A DNA stretch of 40,386 bases from Moorena sp. SS36440bin_2 (GTDB taxonomy: Bacteria > Cyanobacteriota > Cyanobacteriia > Cyanobacteriales > Coleofasciculaceae): the NCBI GenBank assembly GCA_011524395.1, contig WTKN01000226.1:1-40386 (forward strand), in the 5' to 3' direction. This document shows positions 7,431 through 15,867 of this stretch, piece after piece; the first letter of the stretch is position 1, and each line of letters begins with the position of its first letter. The notes below the pieces were generated by a model. The model was not told the DNA's origin. It ran no database searches and was given only the letters and a program-made list of their open reading frames with translations. Both the position numbers and the translations under genes were made by a program.

Positions 7431-8588
7431 TTATAGTTTATTAATTGGAATTTTTTTGACTTTAGTTCGTTCGTGAATTGGTTCCATGCGGTGTTTTAAA
7501 AAGCCACCACCACGGTTTGCTAACACGGCTTGAATCTCAGCAATGATGGATAACGCGATCGCTTCTGGTGAATCTGCACCAATATCTATACCAACAGGAG
7601 TATATAACTTTTGTAGCTGTATGGGTGTACATGCTACTCCTGCTGCACGTAAATCTTGTAGTAACCTGGCAGTGCGTTGCTTGGAGCCCAAACAACCCAA
7701 ATAGCTGATCTCAGCAGGGATTAGCACTTTCAAAATTTCTAAATCATCGAGGTAGTTATGAGTCATCACCACAGCAATGGTGTCATGATCAATACAGATT
7801 TGCTTGTGTAGAATGTCCCTGCGGGTGAGAATCACCTGATCAGCCATGACAAAACGCTCTTGAGTTACCTCACTTCCTCGACAATCAACAATAGTGACTC
7901 GCCAACCTAAGGCTTTAGCAAACTCTGCTACAGGTAGACTATCACGACCTGCACCAAAAATTATTAGGTGTGGCGGGGGTTTAATAAACTCGATAAAAAT
8001 ATCTACTTTACCCACTGCTAATTGGTATTGATGGAAACTTGAATGTTTATTTTCCAGAGCAGCTTGAGCATCTTTGAGCAAAGCAGCAGTCAAATACTCG
8101 TCTTTAATATCAGTATTGACAGTATTATTTGATTGCAGGATTAAACGCGCCCCAACCTGAACATTAACCTTAGCTTCCACAGCAATAACAGTGGCAATAA
8201 TACCTGCTTGCTGGTTGTGGAAACATTGATTAATAAAAGCTAAGGGATTAAGCGGATTACTTTGATTTAGAGGCTCAATCAAGACGTTTACCACACCGTT
8301 ACAACCCAGGCCAAATCCCCAGATAATGTCCTCATCAGCCGTGGTATCATAAGTGACGACTATGGGGTTTCCATCTGGCATTGAGACGCGAGTATGCTCA
8401 AATACATCATTTTCCAAACAACCACCGCTAATGGTTCCTACCATTTTACCAGTTGATGTGATCAGCATCCGCGCACCAGGTTGGCGATAGGTAGAGCCTT
8501 GAGAATTGACAACAGTAGCAAGAAATACTTGTTGATCGTTGTGTTGACTATCTCCGAATGCTGCTAGAATAGAATTTAGCTCTTTCAT
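7431..8588 (-). CDS. xdhC: XdhC/CoxI-family molybdenum hydroxylase maturation factor
   Basis: 385 aa. The N-terminal XdhC/CoxI domain has GSTYRQPGARMLI and the GTISGGCLEND motif. The C-terminal Rossmann domain starts at LIIFGAGRDSLPVAEFAKALGW and contains VVMTHNYLDDLEIL and YLGCLGSKQRTARLL. XdhC proteins bind the molybdenum cofactor, protect it, help its sulfuration and insert it into xanthine dehydrogenase-family apoenzymes. It lies first in an operon with the MocA-like gene, a pairing known for MCD-containing hydroxylases such as PaoABC (PaoD is the equivalent chaperone). A Shine-Dalgarno-like aggagt lies about 16-20 bases upstream of the ATG, somewhat far. Divergent from the glutathione S-transferase gene. 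Confidence 0.92.
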   Translation of the reverse strand: MKELNSILAAFGDSQHNDQQVFLATVVNSQGSTYRQPGARMLITSTGKMVGTISGGCLENDVFEHTRVSMPDGNPIVVTYDTTADEDIIWGFGLGCNGVVNVLIEPLNQSNPLNPLAFINQCFHNQQAGIIATVIAVEAKVNVQVGARLILQSNNTVNTDIKDEYLTAALLKDAQAALENKHSSFHQYQLAVGKVDIFIEFIKPPPHLIIFGAGRDSLPVAEFAKALGWRVTIVDCRGSEVTQERFVMADQVILTRRDILHKQICIDHDTIAVVMTHNYLDDLEILKVLIPAEISYLGCLGSKQRTARLLQDLRAAGVACTPIQLQKLYTPVGIDIGADSPEAIALSIIAEIQAVLANRGGGFLKHRMEPIHERTKVKKIPINKL

Positions 8589-8682
8589 CTTGGCTGCTAG
8601 ACACTCCTGTTATAGCCAAGCTTAACAATTTGGGCTCAATGATGTAAAGTAAAAAATTTTGTGGCTTTTGTGGAGATATTTT

Positions 8683-9300
8683 ATGACGAGAATATTGTAT
8701 TATCACCAGCAATCAAACTTTTCTAGGAAAATTCGCATCTTGTTAGCTGAAAAAAAAATAGACTGCGAACTCAAAGAAGTTAATCTTAAGGATAAACCGT
8801 CTGAATTTATTAAAATTTCTCCCATTGGTAAAGTACCGGTGTTTGTAGAAGAAGATGGTACAGTGATTTGGGATTCTACATTAATTGCAGAGTATTTAGA
8901 CGAAACTTATCCACAAACTCGTTTTTACCCAAGTCATCCTCGAGAACGGCTTGAGTGTCGTAAATGGGAAGAACTCGCTGATCATTTAGGTGATAATATC
9001 ATCAATTTATGGCTTTTAAATTTGACTAATAATTTAGAGGTAACTGATTATCGAACCAAATTAGAAACGTCAATTAATCGCCTTTTACCAATTTTTGATC
9101 AACAATTAGCCCAAGCTCAATATTTATTAAGAAATGACACATGGACAGCAGCAGATATAGCAGCATTATGTTCCTTGGGTTACTACAGCCTTCGCTTAAA
9201 TGAAGATTGGGTTTTGCAATATCCTAACTTAGGAAATTGGTTCGATAAATTACACGAACGTGAGTCGGTCAAGTCAACTGTTCCTATGCCGTTAAATTAA
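8683..9300 (+). CDS. Glutathione S-transferase family protein
   Basis: 205 aa from the ATG at 8683. The frame extends back to a TTG at 8659, but tggaga sits seven bases before 8683, so that ATG is the likely start. The N-terminal thioredoxin-fold domain has YYHQQSNFSRKIRILLAEK (the Ser in the active-site loop), the cis-Pro motif GKVPVF, and DSTLIAEYLDE, which binds the gamma-glutamyl end of glutathione. The C-terminal helical domain has WTAADIAALCSL, the N-capping box region. GSTs conjugate or reduce electrophiles. It is 62 bp upstream of the FAD monooxygenase gene on the same strand, so the two may be co-transcribed. The substrate is unknown. Confidence 0.9.
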   Translation: MTRILYYHQQSNFSRKIRILLAEKKIDCELKEVNLKDKPSEFIKISPIGKVPVFVEEDGTVIWDSTLIAEYLDETYPQTRFYPSHPRERLECRKWEELADHLGDNIINLWLLNLTNNLEVTDYRTKLETSINRLLPIFDQQLAQAQYLLRNDTWTAADIAALCSLGYYSLRLNEDWVLQYPNLGNWFDKLHERESVKSTVPMPLN

Positions 9301-9362
9301 GTATGAAACTACACGCAAGCGCACAATAAAAAAATCAAGTTTAAAAGATATACCGATCATTT

Positions 9363-10529
9363 ATGGAAAAAGTTGCAATTATTGGTGCTGGACTTGGAGG
9401 TTTGGCTGTTGCTATAGCACTCCGGAAATACGGGTATGATGTCCAAGTTTATGAAAAAGCACAAGATTTTCGCCCCGTTGGTGGTGGTCTGGGGTTGCTA
9501 CCAAATGGTTTAAATTTCCTTGATGCTATTGAACCTGGCATAGTAGAAACTATCAAAAAATCAAGTTGTGAGGTTAGGAAAAGCGTTTTAAAGAATACTC
9601 AAGGTGAAACAATTCCCACTAACCCAGGAAGCAGATTTGAGGATAAATACGGTCAGCCATTGATAACTGTTTGGTGGTGGCATTTGCAACAAATTCTAGC
9701 ATCTAGACTGCCCTCTGATAGTATTCATCTTAACCATCGCTGCATCGGTTTTGAACAAGATGAGAATTATGTGTCAATATATTTTGATAATGGGGAAAAG
9801 GTTAGTGCAGATTTTCTAATTGGAGCCGATGGTATAAATTCTGCCATTAGAGAAGCTTTAATTGGAGACGGCAAACCCCGCTATTTAGGAAGTATGTCTT
9901 GGCGTACTGTAATTAAGTGTCACCAAGAATTACTTAATCCCGGTGAACTCGGGTTTGTGAAAGGTAATCAAGAATTTATGTACCTCCTCAATCTCGGTGA
10001 TGATTATATTTATTGGGGATATCGTAAATTATCATCAGATTATGTTGTTTCTAAAGATGCGGCTGAGGTCAAATCTCGGCTTCTCAATCAATTAGCAGAC
10101 TGGGGAGAATCATTGCGATCGCTTGTGGAAGCAACACCAGCAGAGCGAATTTTTGAATCACCAATTTGCGACCGCTTACCCCTAAAATCTTGGAGTCAAG
10201 GCAGAGTGACTTTGTTGGGTGATGCAGCTCATCCCATGTCACCTGCTTTGGGACAGGGAGCCAATAGCACCTTTGAAGACGCCTATGAACTAGCCTTGTG
10301 CTGTTCCCAAGCATCCAGCATTAAAGAAGCTCTGGCTCGCTACGAACAGCGTCGTATACCCCGTACCAAACTGATGCAAACCCGTAGTGCTTTGGCTAAA
10401 ATGGGTGACAACACAACGGACAGAGAGGCTGCTAATCAGCAAATGCAGGAGCAGTCACAGATGAGTCGTGAAGAATTTGAAGATTGGGTTTTTAACTATA
10501 AGCCTGAGGTTGAATTCTATGATAATTAA
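9363..10529 (+). CDS. FAD-dependent aromatic-ring monooxygenase family protein
   Basis: 388 aa, class A flavoprotein monooxygenase. The N-terminal dinucleotide-binding motif is VAIIGAGLGGLAVAIAL (GxGxxG) with YEKA at the end of the second strand. The DG motif is FLIGADGINSAIR and the GD motif VTLLGDAAHPMSPALGQGAN, all in the expected order and spacing. Members use NAD(P)H, FAD and oxygen to hydroxylate or epoxidise aromatic or isoprenoid substrates; 3-hydroxybenzoate hydroxylases and zeaxanthin epoxidases are in the same superfamily. No signal peptide, so it is a cytoplasmic enzyme. It follows the glutathione S-transferase by 62 bp. The substrate cannot be told from the sequence. Confidence 0.9.
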   Translation: MEKVAIIGAGLGGLAVAIALRKYGYDVQVYEKAQDFRPVGGGLGLLPNGLNFLDAIEPGIVETIKKSSCEVRKSVLKNTQGETIPTNPGSRFEDKYGQPLITVWWWHLQQILASRLPSDSIHLNHRCIGFEQDENYVSIYFDNGEKVSADFLIGADGINSAIREALIGDGKPRYLGSMSWRTVIKCHQELLNPGELGFVKGNQEFMYLLNLGDDYIYWGYRKLSSDYVVSKDAAEVKSRLLNQLADWGESLRSLVEATPAERIFESPICDRLPLKSWSQGRVTLLGDAAHPMSPALGQGANSTFEDAYELALCCSQASSIKEALARYEQRRIPRTKLMQTRSALAKMGDNTTDREAANQQMQEQSQMSREEFEDWVFNYKPEVEFYDN

Positions 10530-10561
10530 TCTAGTCTTTAGAAACAGTAAATTTTATAATT

Positions 10562-10723
10562 ATCAAAAATTCATTACAACAAATAGAATATCACTCCAGA
10601 CTAAGATTGGAAGTCCTTCCAGGATTTAACTTGCTTAATCTGACAGATTCACAAAGACATCAATTAAAACAATCTCTATGGAAACATGGTGTTATTTTTG
10701 TCAAAAATTTTAAAATAATCTGA
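10562..10723 (+). pseudogene. N-terminal remnant of a TauD/TfdA-like dioxygenase
   Basis: An open frame without a start codon reads LRLEVLPGFNLLNLTDSQ, then HQLKQSLWKHGVIFVKN, and stops at TGA (10721-10723). The pattern of an LTD segment, a run of spaced leucines and a xHGVI-F-x-N strand matches the N-terminus of Fe(II)/2-oxoglutarate dioxygenases of the TauD/TfdA type. Everything after that strand, including the iron-binding HxD, is missing. It is thus a short relic, downstream of and in the same direction as the monooxygenase. Recognition rests on about 35 residues, so confidence is moderate. Confidence 0.45.
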
Positions 10724-10892
10724 GTTTTGGTTAAGCCGATTAAAGTAAAAACCAGTCCAGATAAAGACTGGGCTTCTTTGATGGGTGACAATATGCAATT
10801 AATAAACATAATATACTTACAGCGGTTTGCAATTGGATCAGATACAAATTATTGGGTTTTAGGTACCTCATAACTGCGATAAAATCTATATG

Positions 10893-11005
10893 TATAGCAA
10901 TCCTAAATCATTTGTAAAATCAGCAAAATCTGGGATTATTGCTGGGCAAGGGTTTTAGCATTCACTTTGGCCAATATATTTCACGAATCATATAGGACTG
11001 CTATA
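10893..11005. mobile_element. MITE-like element with 26-bp imperfect terminal inverted repeats
   Basis: The left arm (10893-10918, beginning tatagcaatccta) is complementary to the right arm (10980-11005, ending taggactgctata) over 26 positions with a few mismatches. The 61-bp centre has no coding potential. Size, palindromic ends and intergenic position fit a non-autonomous miniature element. No transposase for it is in the window. Confidence 0.65.
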
Positions 11006-11060
11006 TATTTATGTATGGTCTCTCTATCTGCCTATTTTATTATCCAAAACTCATATCAAA

Positions 11061-11735
11061 TTAAGTTTCAAAAGATAATTTATCACCAAAGACTTGTTGC
11101 CAATCAGTATTAAATTGTTCAACGGCCAAAGGTATAGCCGGATGTGAAACCATTTGTCCCATTATACCTACAGGCAAAGTAATCGCACCAACCCCTGCTT
11201 GTAATACCTCTAAAACTTGACGGGAATTTTTAAAACTAGCAGGTAATAAACAACAACTTAGCTGTTGTTGTTGGATAAGTTGTTGAAGTTGCTCCACAAC
11301 TGTGACACCATTTCCCCCAAAAACATCAATTCGATTTACATAAGGAGCTAAATAATCTGCACCTGCTAGTGCAGCTAAAAAACCTTGTTGAACTGTATAA
11401 ATTGCCGTAGCTAATAGAGGTATCTGCTTCTGATGTAACTGTTTTATTGCCACCAGACCTATTTCCGTGGCCGGAATTTTAACCACAATATCATAGGGTA
11501 AAGCTATTATTTCCTCAGCTTCAACGATAATTTCATCTACAGATTGACTAATAACTTGAATGTGGAAACGTGCCTCATTCCCTAGTATAGTATTTACTTC
11601 TTTAAGTAGTTGATTAACACCTATGTTTGCTTGAGCCAGAATACTGGGGTTCGTTGTTATTCCTTTAATTGGTAAGCAAGAGTGAAAACGTGCTATTTGT
11701 TCAACATCGGCACTATCTAAATATAGTTCTAACAT
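11061..11735 (-). CDS. fsa: Fructose-6-phosphate aldolase / transaldolase-like protein
   Basis: 224 aa, the size of FSA-type small transaldolases (about 220 aa). The signature blocks are LYLDSADVEQI, GITTNPSIL, the Schiff-base lysine K86 in IVVKIPAT, TAIYTVQQGFLAALAGADYLAPYVNRID, ASFKNSRQ and ITLPVGIMGQM. FSA cleaves or forms fructose 6-phosphate from dihydroxyacetone and glyceraldehyde 3-phosphate; closely similar proteins have transaldolase activity, so the physiological reaction is uncertain. Cytoplasmic, no partner genes beside it. A 325-bp AT-rich gap holding a MITE lies downstream and about 180 bp separate it from the fusion membrane protein gene. Confidence 0.92.
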   Translation of the reverse strand: MLELYLDSADVEQIARFHSCLPIKGITTNPSILAQANIGVNQLLKEVNTILGNEARFHIQVISQSVDEIIVEAEEIIALPYDIVVKIPATEIGLVAIKQLHQKQIPLLATAIYTVQQGFLAALAGADYLAPYVNRIDVFGGNGVTVVEQLQQLIQQQQLSCCLLPASFKNSRQVLEVLQAGVGAITLPVGIMGQMVSHPAIPLAVEQFNTDWQQVFGDKLSFET

Positions 11736-11919
11736 TATTAAATTCTGATTAACCTTTACTGAATGAAAATACTCCGCAGCACAGTTATATAAGGGTTAGG
11801 GTAAACTTCTTGATATTGAACACCAGATTATGCCAAAACCATATAGTTATGATTTGATAATAAAAGTGATTTGGGGCAGCAAATTGCGTCCGCTCTTGCT
11901 GAGCCAACCTCCAAGCAAA

Positions 11920-13104
11920 TCATATAATTAGCCATAGCGCAAGTCCCCAGAAAGGAATAAATCGAAACCAGCCAATCCTGCTGTTAACTGCCCCTAAAAG
12001 TAAAGCCTGAAAAAGGTAAAAAAGGACTAAATCTACACAGAAAGCTAATGTAAGTCGGTTCGTCATCAATTGCTGCCCAAAATAGTTCATTCTCTCGACC
12101 AAATCTCCAAACTCTGGTCGGCAGAGTACCCCCCAAACTAAGGCAATTATCCCCACTATCATTCCTGTCCAACCAAATACACGAGCTAATATTCCCTTGT
12201 TCGTTTCCTCCTTTACTGGAGGAATTGGTGTATTATAGCGCAGTGCCATATAAGGGGTAAGAACAGCATTGGTTCCGAACATCGCCAGACTCCAAATCAG
12301 AATCTTGGGGAGATGAGTTGTCCTTCTATCGACGAGGAGTAGAGGTAAAAACATGAAAATCCAAGCTTCGGCAAAGTTGAAGAGTGCTTCTAAGGTAGGA
12401 TGAACCACTGGTGCTTCTAAATAATTAATGCCTACTCGGTTCAAAAGGGGTAAAATAAAGAAAAAATTCAGTGATTCATTTACTATTTCTTCTATAGTTT
12501 CTGGTTGAATAGCCCAAGCGGGTTGCCCTGGAATAAGTTGCCCTGGCGGAGATAACAACAGAATGTAAATATAGGCGATCGCTATTAACCCAAATACTAG
12601 AGGAAGAAAGCGTTGACTTTTTGGAATTCCTTGGCCTAAGGGAGAGATTTCCATGGTACTTTTATCTTGCCGATCTTTCAGCAGTTTTCGTATCAGCGGA
12701 GAGACTAGTCGGATGATAAAGAATGCCGCTTTCCCTGGTTTTATGGGGGGTTCAACCAGATCACGGGCTAAAACTAACTTGCCAGTTACCTCAGAACAAC
12801 GATAAAAGCTAACACCTCGTCCGTTGGGAAAGGGAATGCCGTCTAACTCAACGTGCCATAGTATTCCTACTGCCAGGGGATCGCCTTTGGTGATATCATC
12901 AATTACAAATTTTAACTCATCCGGGATACCTTGACAGGATTCTTCCAGAAGTTGTCTGACAGCTTCCTTTCCTTTGAATGGTTGGGAAAAGTTAAGATCC
13001 TCGTAAATACACTGGTCGTCTATCCACTCCATCGCAGCGTTAACATCCCTACGATTGATGGCTTCATAGATGGACTGGATGACATTATGGGCAGGTGTGG
13101 TCAT
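11920..13104 (-). CDS. NTF2-like domain fused to a polytopic membrane domain
   Basis: 394 aa. Residues 1-130 form an NTF2/SnoaL-like cone domain (VIQSIYEAINRRDVNAAMEW, then FKGKEAVRQLLEE and the ISFY-like GRGVSFYRC strand). This domain type covers small-molecule isomerases, lyases and binding proteins. Residues 160-394 hold about six hydrophobic segments (for example FLPLVFGLIAIAYIYILLL, LIWSLAMFGTNAVL, MIVGIIALVWGVL, TLAFCVDLVLFYLFQALLL, ending FWGLALWLII). The membrane half resembles uncharacterised cyanobacterial integral membrane proteins. With no signal peptide before the NTF2 domain, that domain should face the cytoplasm. Stand-alone gene. The substrate is unknown. Confidence 0.75.
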   Translation of the reverse strand: MTTPAHNVIQSIYEAINRRDVNAAMEWIDDQCIYEDLNFSQPFKGKEAVRQLLEESCQGIPDELKFVIDDITKGDPLAVGILWHVELDGIPFPNGRGVSFYRCSEVTGKLVLARDLVEPPIKPGKAAFFIIRLVSPLIRKLLKDRQDKSTMEISPLGQGIPKSQRFLPLVFGLIAIAYIYILLLSPPGQLIPGQPAWAIQPETIEEIVNESLNFFFILPLLNRVGINYLEAPVVHPTLEALFNFAEAWIFMFLPLLLVDRRTTHLPKILIWSLAMFGTNAVLTPYMALRYNTPIPPVKEETNKGILARVFGWTGMIVGIIALVWGVLCRPEFGDLVERMNYFGQQLMTNRLTLAFCVDLVLFYLFQALLLGAVNSRIGWFRFIPFWGLALWLII

Positions 13105-13132
13105 GAGATTTGAAATTTTAGATTTTAGGTAA

Positions 13133-13397
13133 GCATTTAGTGGTAAACCTGCATGGCAGGCATTAACAGAAGCACCTTTCCAAGAATTAAGTGATCAGCA
13201 ATTCTATGATCGCTCTCCGCAGACATACAAAGCATTGCCCTAGTTGTCGGCAATCTCTAGTGTTGATAGATAAACTCAAAGATTATTGTCTAAATTTTAC
13301 CGCAGTCTTGGTAATATTAGTCTTTTTACTAATACTAATTAATCTACAGATAAGACTAGTTTTAATCTCAAGGGGTGACAACAAACCATTAACCTAG
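13133..13397 (+). pseudogene. C-terminal remnant of a Rieske-type PaO-like oxygenase
   Basis: Two overlapping frames together give a recognisable tail. Frame one (13133 onward) reads GKPAWQALTEAPFQELSDQQ then FYDRSP. Frame two continues RRHTKHCPSCRQSLVLIDKL and then a hydrophobic helix (AVLVILVFLLILINL). The HTxxCxSC motif followed by a membrane helix is the C-terminal signature of pheophorbide a oxygenase-like (Lls1-type) Rieske proteins. The Rieske centre, the mononuclear iron domain and any start are absent, and the frames are offset by one shift near 13220. This is a dead relic. The stop lies within a hairpin stem. Confidence 0.6.
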
Positions 13398-13602
13398 GCA
13401 GGTGCTAGGTTAATGGTTTTAGGTGTTGGGTTTAATGAGCGCGACTCGTTTTGTTGTAATTCCGAGCAGTTGAAGCAATTTTCACCAATCCAACTGCATA
13501 GATAGTTTTAATCAACCACTACGCCATGACGATGTTACCTAAAACCTAACCCCTAAAACCTAACCCCTGTAAGATTTTAAAGAGCGCTTGTCACCCCTTG
13601 AG
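13367..13602. repeat. Large nested inverted-repeat region
   Basis: A 15-bp perfect inverted repeat (ctcaaggggtgacaa at 13367-13381, complement at 13588-13602) bounds a 236-bp segment. Inside are a 15-bp-stem hairpin (13383-13419) and a ggttttaggtgttgggttt stretch after it that is roughly complementary to tandem acctaaaacctaacccct units (13538-13568). No protein is encoded beyond the Rieske relic's end. It could be a non-autonomous element or a remnant of one. Confidence 0.55.
13383..13419. terminator. Strong hairpin, terminator-like
   Basis: A 15-bp perfect stem (aaaccattaacctag / ctaggttaatggttt) with a seven-base loop, followed by a short T-run on the plus strand. It overlaps the stop codon of the decayed Rieske fragment and probably served as its terminator. 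Confidence 0.6.
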
Positions 13603-13694
13603 GTAAATATTTATCAGCAGCATTCCCAAAAAAGGTTTACCCGTGGTTGACTTATATGAAAATTAACATCATCACAACATAAACATCATCACAC

Positions 13695-13730
13695 AACAGA
13701 AGAGGCGTTGAATGGAATGCCTCTTCTGTT
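13695..13730 (-). terminator. Hairpin downstream of the molybdenum hydroxylase operon
   Basis: A 12-bp perfect stem (aacagaagaggc / gcctcttctgtt) with a 12-base loop, starting seven bases past the stop of the large subunit on the minus strand. The following minus-strand sequence is only moderately T-rich, so termination may be partial. Confidence 0.65.
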
Positions 13731-13737
13731 ATGTGTG

Positions 13738-15867
13738 TCACAACAACTTATCCGGTGTAATTGGTAAATCACGGATACGTTTACCTGTAGCATGGTAAAT
13801 AGCATTAGCGATCGCAGCCGATACTCCTGTAATCCCAATTTCACCCAAACCCCGCACCCCTGCGGGATTAAAGTTATAGTCGGGTTCCCCTACAAATGTC
13901 ACCTGAATCCGGGGAATATCTGCATGACTGGGATAATGATAGGTGGCCAGGTCGTAAACCACGGGATAGCCAATATTGGGGTCAAAATCACAGGCTTCCA
14001 TCAAGGCGTGCCCAATACCCATAATTACACCACCCCGTATCTGAGACGCTGCAGTTTTGGCATTCATTACTCGCCCAATATTCATCACAGACACCCAACG
14101 GTTGACGCGCAAGCGGGCAATGTCTTCATCTACGCTGACTTCACAAAAATGTGCCCCCCAGGATTGGAATGCCCATTTCTTCCCCTCTTCACCGGCTGCA
14201 GAAGAGGCTGTCGCTTCAAACGCAGCTTGTCCCGACTGATGCAGGGTGGCAAAGGCTTCTTGGGCTGTTGCGGCAAGAGCCGTCTTGAGAACTGCCTCAC
14301 AAGCCGCCATCACTGCTGGTACAAGGGTTGCTGTCATTTGGGAAGCACCCGCCATCCCACCATTTGGCAGTAAGGAGTCTCCCATCTCCACCCGCACCTG
14401 TTCTACAGCTAGCCCCAATACCTCGGCTGCTGTACCTGCAACAATGGTATATGCACCAGTACCCATGTCATTAGCACTAGTGAGGATATGGGCAGTACCA
14501 TCGGCTAACAACCGCACTGTGACTGTAGCTGAACTCCGTAAAGCCGGGAAGGTTGATGCCGCCATGCCCCAACCAATCAGCTTACCATCACGGGTGAGGG
14601 AGCGCACCTGTTTTGGTCGATCTTGCCACCCAAATTGTTGCGCACCCAGCCGCAAACATTCTGCGAAATGCTTGGCAGAGAAAGGTAAACCCCGGCGCTG
14701 GTGTTCCTTAGTTTCATTGTTTAACCGCAGTTCCACTGGGTCTATTTTTAACTCCCACGCCAATTCATCCATGGCTGATTCTAGTGCCCATAACCCCGGA
14801 TTTTCCCCTGGGGCACGCATGAATGCGGGTGTCCCAACGTTCATAACCGCCAATTCCTGACGGGTTCGCAGATTGGGTGCAGCGTACATAACTGGTGTGA
14901 TGCCTGTACAAGGTTCAGTAAAAATATCAACTGGTGAGGTAGAGGATTTAACCCCATGGTCTATGGCCATCAAGCTACCATCAGCATTTGCCCCTAAACC
15001 AATCGTTTGTTCCGTTTCAGACCGGTGTCCGGTGTTGGCGGTCATTTGCCGACGGCTGAGAACAACTTTCAGGGGACGTTGCAGTTGACGGGCGGCTGCT
15101 GCACCAAGAATGGCATGGGGCCAAGGAAAGCCTTTAGAACCAAAGGCTCCACCAATAAAAGGTGTGATAATACGGACTTTTTCTGGGGGAAGTCCAAACA
15201 GGTCTGCATAGGTACGCTGACTACCCATTACCCACTGGGATGGTTCGTAGACAGTCAGGGTGTCTGGATCTTGCCAGTGAGCAATGATAGCATGGGGTTC
15301 CATCGCTGCGTGTAGTTCAGTGGAAGTTGTGTATGTTGCTGTAATCCCGGCTCCTACACCTGCCATGGCACGGGCATTGTCCCCAGCAGCAACATTCCCC
15401 TTCTCAAAGGTCATCTGTTGCCCAAACATGGGTGGAGCTTCGTTAAAGGTAGCTTTGCTGGTTTCTACAATTGGTTCTTGGGTGACGTATTCTACCTTAA
15501 CTAAATGAGCAGCGTGACGTGCCCGTTCAAAGGTATCTGCGACTACCAAACCAACAATTTGCCCTGCATAGTAAATTTGGTCATCTGATAACGGTAGTCG
15601 TGCCTCGTAGATTTTCGAGGTGAAAAAATCGTTAGCTGGTTTAGATACAGTCGGCGGGTTTTTATGGGTGAAAACTGCAATTACCCCTGGTGCTGTTGCT
15701 GCTGCTTGGGTATCAATACTTTTAATCTGCCCATGAGCAATATTAGCAGTCACCAGATAACCATGAACTAAACCGGGAATTTGATGTTCAGCAGCGTAGG
15801 TTGCTGTCCCTGTAACCTTTGCTCGTCCATCCTTGCGGTTAATACTAGTACTAGTTACTTGATTCAT
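13738..15867 (-). CDS. Molybdenum hydroxylase large subunit (PaoC/YagR-type, molybdopterin-binding)
   Basis: 709 aa, normal for PaoC-like subunits. It begins with the small ald_xan_dh_C domain (GRAKVTGTATYAAEHQIPGLV). Cofactor-contacting segments follow: PSQWVMGSQRTYADLFGLPPEKV, PFIGGAFGSKG, and FMRAPGENPGLWALESAMDE. Near the C-terminus VRGLGEIGITGV carries the invariant catalytic glutamate (GxGExG). Enzymes of this class oxidise aldehydes or N-heterocycles with water as oxygen donor; the PaoABC relatives are broad aldehyde oxidoreductases with MCD cofactor. The start overlaps the FAD-subunit stop by ATGA, with aggagg upstream. It is the last gene of the operon. The substrate is not predictable. 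Confidence 0.93.
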   Translation of the reverse strand: MNQVTSTSINRKDGRAKVTGTATYAAEHQIPGLVHGYLVTANIAHGQIKSIDTQAAATAPGVIAVFTHKNPPTVSKPANDFFTSKIYEARLPLSDDQIYYAGQIVGLVVADTFERARHAAHLVKVEYVTQEPIVETSKATFNEAPPMFGQQMTFEKGNVAAGDNARAMAGVGAGITATYTTSTELHAAMEPHAIIAHWQDPDTLTVYEPSQWVMGSQRTYADLFGLPPEKVRIITPFIGGAFGSKGFPWPHAILGAAAARQLQRPLKVVLSRRQMTANTGHRSETEQTIGLGANADGSLMAIDHGVKSSTSPVDIFTEPCTGITPVMYAAPNLRTRQELAVMNVGTPAFMRAPGENPGLWALESAMDELAWELKIDPVELRLNNETKEHQRRGLPFSAKHFAECLRLGAQQFGWQDRPKQVRSLTRDGKLIGWGMAASTFPALRSSATVTVRLLADGTAHILTSANDMGTGAYTIVAGTAAEVLGLAVEQVRVEMGDSLLPNGGMAGASQMTATLVPAVMAACEAVLKTALAATAQEAFATLHQSGQAAFEATASSAAGEEGKKWAFQSWGAHFCEVSVDEDIARLRVNRWVSVMNIGRVMNAKTAASQIRGGVIMGIGHALMEACDFDPNIGYPVVYDLATYHYPSHADIPRIQVTFVGEPDYNFNPAGVRGLGEIGITGVSAAIANAIYHATGKRIRDLPITPDKLL

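Noticed and set aside
13792-15508. Several long plus-strand frames opposite the molybdenum hydroxylase large subunit
   Set aside because: They are antisense shadows of a high-confidence gene and contain no known motif.
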